This document shows, piece after piece, positions 61,420 through 64,000 of a stretch of DNA of 64,000 nucleotides. The stretch spans positions 186,001-250,000 of the forward strand of contig NZ_WUEG01000004.1 of assembly GCF_010468565.1 (NCBI RefSeq), written 5' to 3'. A program made the position numbers and the translations under genes. Below the pieces are notes generated by a model, which saw only the letters and a list, made by a program, of their open reading frames with translations, had not been told where the DNA came from and did no database searches. Origin of the DNA: Allomuricauda sp. TY007. GTDB taxonomy: Bacteria; Bacteroidota; Bacteroidia; Flavobacteriales; Flavobacteriaceae. Positions within the stretch are counted from its first letter, which is position 1. Each line of letters opens with the position of its first letter.

Positions 61420-61805
61420 GTGGTGAATATTTTGAGTTGATTGGAATTGTGTAGTTTTTTAAACTCCTTGGGATTGGTGCTGATCAGCCTTGCTGGATGT
61501 CTGGTGACAGGGCAAATTACGTCCTCCTCTGATTGCTTCAAAACCCCATCTTTTTCCCTTGCTCTTTTATACCGGCAAGCAGCTTCAATTGGGATATCCA
61601 AGGCTTCACATAACGCTTTTTTGGTAGTAGTTACATAATACGCACCTAAGTAGAAAAGTCTTTCTTCTGAATTTTCCTCCCGGAGTGATTCGATACTGGA
61701 GCCTGTACCACTCTCAATCCTTTTTCGCAAGAAGGATATAAATAATTGCCTATCTTTGAACTGTTCGCTCTCCAACGAATTTAGCCCATTGATCATCATT
61801 TCCAT
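61416..61805 (-). CDS. Hypothetical protein with HTH-like segment
   Basis: A 129-residue protein. The middle LFYLGAYYVTTTKKALCEALDIPIEAACRYKRAREKDGVL looks like a helix-turn-helix. The ends are charged and hydrophilic. It sits between the excisionase-like gene and the nuclease. A DNA-binding role is inferred. Confidence 0.65.
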   Translation of the reverse strand: MEMMINGLNSLESEQFKDRQLFISFLRKRIESGTGSSIESLREENSEERLFYLGAYYVTTTKKALCEALDIPIEAACRYKRAREKDGVLKQSEEDVICPVTRHPARLISTNPKEFKKLHNSNQLKIFTT

Positions 61806-61809
61806 GGGC

Positions 61810-62094
61810 TTATTTTTTTAGGGGTTTTACGGCATCTAAAACCTCATTCTTCTTGTAATAGACACGGTTTCCGATACCATAGCTCTTTAGCTTTTTTTGC
61901 TTAGTATAGCTCCAAAGTGTTGTTCTATTTATTTTAAGCAATTGGCATACCTCATCCCTGGTCAGTAATCCGATTTTATCAGTAGAATCGGAATCAACGG
62001 TATTTTCTTCCAAGACCTCCTTGATGGCCAATTTAATCCTACCGACGAGGCTTGCTTCACTAATACCCTGTAAAATGATTTGATTTCCTTCCAT
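61810..62094 (-). CDS. Helix-turn-helix excisionase/MerR-like protein
   Basis: A 94-residue protein. The second half (IGLLTRDEVCQLLKINRTTLWSYTKQKKLKSYGIGNRVYYKKNEVLDAV) is the HTH_17 fold found in excisionases and element regulators. I chose the ATG at 62094; an upstream ATG at 62151 runs into the operator-like repeats. First gene of a four-gene operon, with a likely operator cluster upstream. Confidence 0.85.
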   Translation of the reverse strand: MEGNQIILQGISEASLVGRIKLAIKEVLEENTVDSDSTDKIGLLTRDEVCQLLKINRTTLWSYTKQKKLKSYGIGNRVYYKKNEVLDAVKPLKK

Positions 62095-62138
62095 AACCTT
62101 AGTTTTGATGTTATGAAAGCAAAATTGCACTCCATAGA

Positions 62139-62186
62139 TTGGTACTAACACTTGGTACCGTACGAGTTTGGTACTGATTCAGTACC
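62139..62186. promoter_or_regulatory. Operator-like cluster of TTGGTAC sites
   Basis: TTGGTAC occurs at 62139, 62152 and 62168, and the last begins a 17-bp palindrome GGTACTGATTCAGTACC (62170-62186). The cluster lies just upstream of the HTH gene. Confidence 0.6.
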
Positions 62187-62220
62187 GTTTGGAGTTAATA
62201 AAAAGGAAGTTTAGCTTGGT

Positions 62221-63183
62221 TTAATCGAATGATAATTTATTCATGAAGTCATCTACTACCGTGATTCCATTTTCTTCACAATAGTTAATAATAGTCGTTA
62301 CCTTATCCTTGTTATTGTAAATATTCTTATCGGAAGTCTTATTGGTATCGTTCCATGTTTCTGACAAATACGGTCTGTGTTTTTTGGGGTCCAACCCTAA
62401 TTCCTTTGTCACATAGTCCCAACTTAATCCTTCTTGATTCTTTCGATTCGCAGCAAGTTGAGCCTCTCCAGATGCAAATTTTAAACCGACTTCGAACCAA
62501 CCACTTTCAAAACATTTTTCAATTCCTTTGTCAGTAGAATCAAAGCTTAATTTGTTGTTGTTCTTTAATTTTATAATACCGCAATCAGCTACGAAACGAC
62601 ATAATTTTTCACAAAAGATAGCAAGTTCATAATTTGTTGAAACGTAATTATGATTCCTTGTTTCCCATGAAAAACCATCCTTTTGAAAGCTATTAAAGGC
62701 CCCAAAAATGATTTTCGATATTTTAAGATGATTGACCAAGACTACGGCAGAGTGTTGATTTTGGTAATCCAATTTTTCTTCAAAGGATTCTGGTAAGTTA
62801 TCCCTATAGGCCTTTACAATTACACTTTCTTCGGTAAGTTTAAAATTAAAGAGGTCTATCAATTCATTGGCCCTTTTATGATAACCCCTTAATTCATTTT
62901 GCAATAACGTGTTATTGATAGACTTTTCTATTCTTTTTGAATAATGGGAAATGTATGATTCAATTTTAAATAGCTCCGTATCGGATTGGACGCTGAACAA
63001 AAATCTTAGGTATTTGGGTTCACCTATCAATAATCTATCTGAATTAATTTCCCCTAACTGACTTCTAAAAATTGTATCTATTATGACGAGTTCCCTATCA
63101 ATCCTTTCCCTTACCGTCATATTCACAATGTTATCCGGTGCTTTGGTATCTGACTGAAGTCTTTTCTTTTTAGGTCCGTTCAT
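62221..63183 (-). CDS. Hypothetical protein of the mobile region
   Basis: A 320-residue protein from the ATG at 63183; a second ATG at 63204 would overlap the recombinase gene. It has a Lys-rich start, a helical central part (IDTIFRSQLGEINSDRLLIGEPKYLRFLF) and a C-terminus with SWDYVTKELGLDPKKHRPYLSETWND. No family recognised. Proteins of this size beside a recombinase often handle replication or transfer, but nothing proves that here. Confidence 0.65.
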   Translation of the reverse strand: MNGPKKKRLQSDTKAPDNIVNMTVRERIDRELVIIDTIFRSQLGEINSDRLLIGEPKYLRFLFSVQSDTELFKIESYISHYSKRIEKSINNTLLQNELRGYHKRANELIDLFNFKLTEESVIVKAYRDNLPESFEEKLDYQNQHSAVVLVNHLKISKIIFGAFNSFQKDGFSWETRNHNYVSTNYELAIFCEKLCRFVADCGIIKLKNNNKLSFDSTDKGIEKCFESGWFEVGLKFASGEAQLAANRKNQEGLSWDYVTKELGLDPKKHRPYLSETWNDTNKTSDKNIYNNKDKVTTIINYCEENGITVVDDFMNKLSFD

Positions 63184-63193
63184 AATAAATATT

Positions 63194-64000
63194 TCACACA
63201 ACATTATTCTTCAACACCGTCAAATTCGATTCCTTCTTGCTCTTGCTTTGAAGTTTACCGAAATATTCCACCATTTGATACGCATTATCATAGGTAGTTT
63301 TTCCAATGTAACGCAAGAATAATTTTTCGGTTGAGTGAGCCGTTATATTGATAAGTATTGGGGTTGGTATCCTTCCATAAAAATTGGTTGCAAACGACCT
63401 ACGGCATACGTGGCTTCCTATCAACTCATGTTTTGGGTAAATACCTTTCACACTTGGCTTTATTCCCTTTTTCTCTCCTTTTTTAGCTTTATGTCTTTTA
63501 AGGCCAGGTGTAGGAGTATCCAGTTTGGCCAGTTTGCAAATTTCCTTGATGTATTCGTTGAAGTTTTGCAACGAAATCTGATATGGGAATCCATCTTTCA
63601 AAATATTCTCGGCCTCAGGCAATAATGGAACTGCTACTAGTTTACCCGTCTTCCTTTGTTTGATTTCAATAACTCTGATACCTTCTAGCTGCTTTATGTC
63701 ATTCTCGGTCAATTTCAGGAGATCACTGCCTCTCTGCCCAATAAGACAACCAAGTAAAAGCCATTTCCGGGCATTCACCAACGCATCCCGCTTTAATTCT
63801 TTATTTGCAATTACTGATTGCTCTTCTTCAGAAAGATAAATGATGGCTTCAGGTTCCTTTTGTTCCGAAAAACTGCGGATATTCCTTAAAGCAGATGAGG
63901 TTTCAATTCCGTTTCTATCGGCATCATTGCAAACAGCCTTTAAATTATCAACGTTTTTTCCGACATAGTTAATGGAGTATTTTTTTGAAAAAAGCCATTT
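63194..64000 (-). CDS. Tyrosine recombinase, N-terminus beyond right edge
   Basis: The frame is open from 63194 to the right edge, with at least 268 residues. The SAM-like domain is partly seen (YSINYVGKNVDNLKAVCNDADRN, LYLSEEEQ-type junction). The catalytic Arg lies in GQRGSDLLKL, HxxRR in HVCRRSFATNFY, His in NITAHSTEKL and the nucleophile Tyr in FLRYIGKT. This is the Bacteroidota phage-integrase type. A TTG inside (63781) should not be taken as its start. It is the second recombinase of the window and suggests a second or nested element. Confidence 0.92.
   Translation of the reverse strand, partial: KWLFSKKYSINYVGKNVDNLKAVCNDADRNGIETSSALRNIRSFSEQKEPEAIIYLSEEEQSVIANKELKRDALVNARKWLLLGCLIGQRGSDLLKLTENDIKQLEGIRVIEIKQRKTGKLVAVPLLPEAENILKDGFPYQISLQNFNEYIKEICKLAKLDTPTPGLKRHKAKKGEKKGIKPSVKGIYPKHELIGSHVCRRSFATNFYGRIPTPILINITAHSTEKLFLRYIGKTTYDNAYQMVEYFGKLQSKSKKESNLTVLKNNVV

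Larger units (their letters stand above)
51160..64000. mobile_element. Integrated mobile region next to tRNA-Leu, right end not in window
   Basis: It starts at tRNA-Leu and holds a tyrosine recombinase, XRE-controlled divergent genes, unknown genes, a tail tape-measure gene, a VRR-NUC-like nuclease, and a second recombinase at the right edge. No capsid, portal, large terminase or conjugation gene is visible. It may be a defective prophage, a phage satellite or two adjacent elements. No copy of the tRNA 3' end was found elsewhere in the window, so the other attachment site must be beyond 64000. Confidence 0.75.

Noticed and set aside
1..64000. CRISPR array
   Set aside because: No series of equal-length repeats with equal-length spacers was seen; all repeats found are isolated or palindromic.

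Overview
The window looks like chromosome of a marine flavobacterium (Bacteroidota, family Flavobacteriaceae). Signs are the DUF5686, DUF6089, DUF6090 and SGNH lipoprotein families, the uppS-bamA-ompH-ompH envelope cluster, promoters of the TTG-N20-TAnnTTTG type, mostly absent Shine-Dalgarno sequences, and several TTG starts. A genus cannot be fixed from sequence alone.

Positions 1-50,500 are mostly housekeeping genes in short operons. In order: a deoxynucleoside kinase and a serine hydrolase (0.3-2.6 kb); membrane and soluble pyrophosphatases, a DUF5686 outer-membrane protein and pyruvate dehydrogenase E1 beta on the minus strand (2.9-9.7 kb); etfBA, a DUF151 nuclease and a nucleoside transporter (9.8-13.8 kb); thymidylate synthase, then a repeat-rich accessory patch with an AbiJ/Abi_C-type abortive-infection gene, an NTF2-like gene between direct repeats, and small orphan genes (14-18.6 kb); an aminotransferase, a 2TM protein and folA (18.7-20.7 kb). 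A minus-strand envelope run follows (CBS protein, nadK, DUF6089, uppS, bamA, two ompH/skp, murI; 20.9-29 kb), then pdxJ-esterase, an SGNH lipoprotein, tig, clpP, clpX (29-36.1 kb), GH3, DUF2797, DUF6090, AsmA, queuosine-precursor transporter, sppA, a folK-deoxynucleoside kinase fusion, an RNA methyltransferase and mutS (36-50.5 kb). Nucleotide and folate metabolism recurs: two deoxynucleoside kinases, thyA, folA, folK and a nucleoside transporter.

At 50.6-51.2 kb there are tRNA-Gly(GCC) and tRNA-Leu(TAA). Between them lies a 5' fragment of tRNA-Leu, interrupted by a 16-bp palindrome and followed by a GIY-YIG nuclease gene. A mobile region starts just past tRNA-Leu and runs off the right edge. 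It holds a tyrosine recombinase, a divergent XRE-regulated switch, a small unknown-gene cassette, a lipoprotein, a tail tape-measure cassette with no capsid, portal or large terminase in view, a PD-(D/E)XK (VRR-NUC-like) nuclease operon led by an HTH protein, and a second, edge-truncated tyrosine recombinase.

The most interesting non-coding signals are: a TTATGCATGCATAA-type palindrome placed just upstream of both the etfBA and SGNH-lipoprotein promoters; a LacI-type palindrome at 36.8 kb; an operator-like TTGGTAC cluster at 62.1 kb; a repeat-derived bidirectional hairpin filling the gap at 40.4 kb; and a family of GTCA...TGAC intergenic palindromes. No CRISPR array, rRNA or complete insertion sequence was seen.
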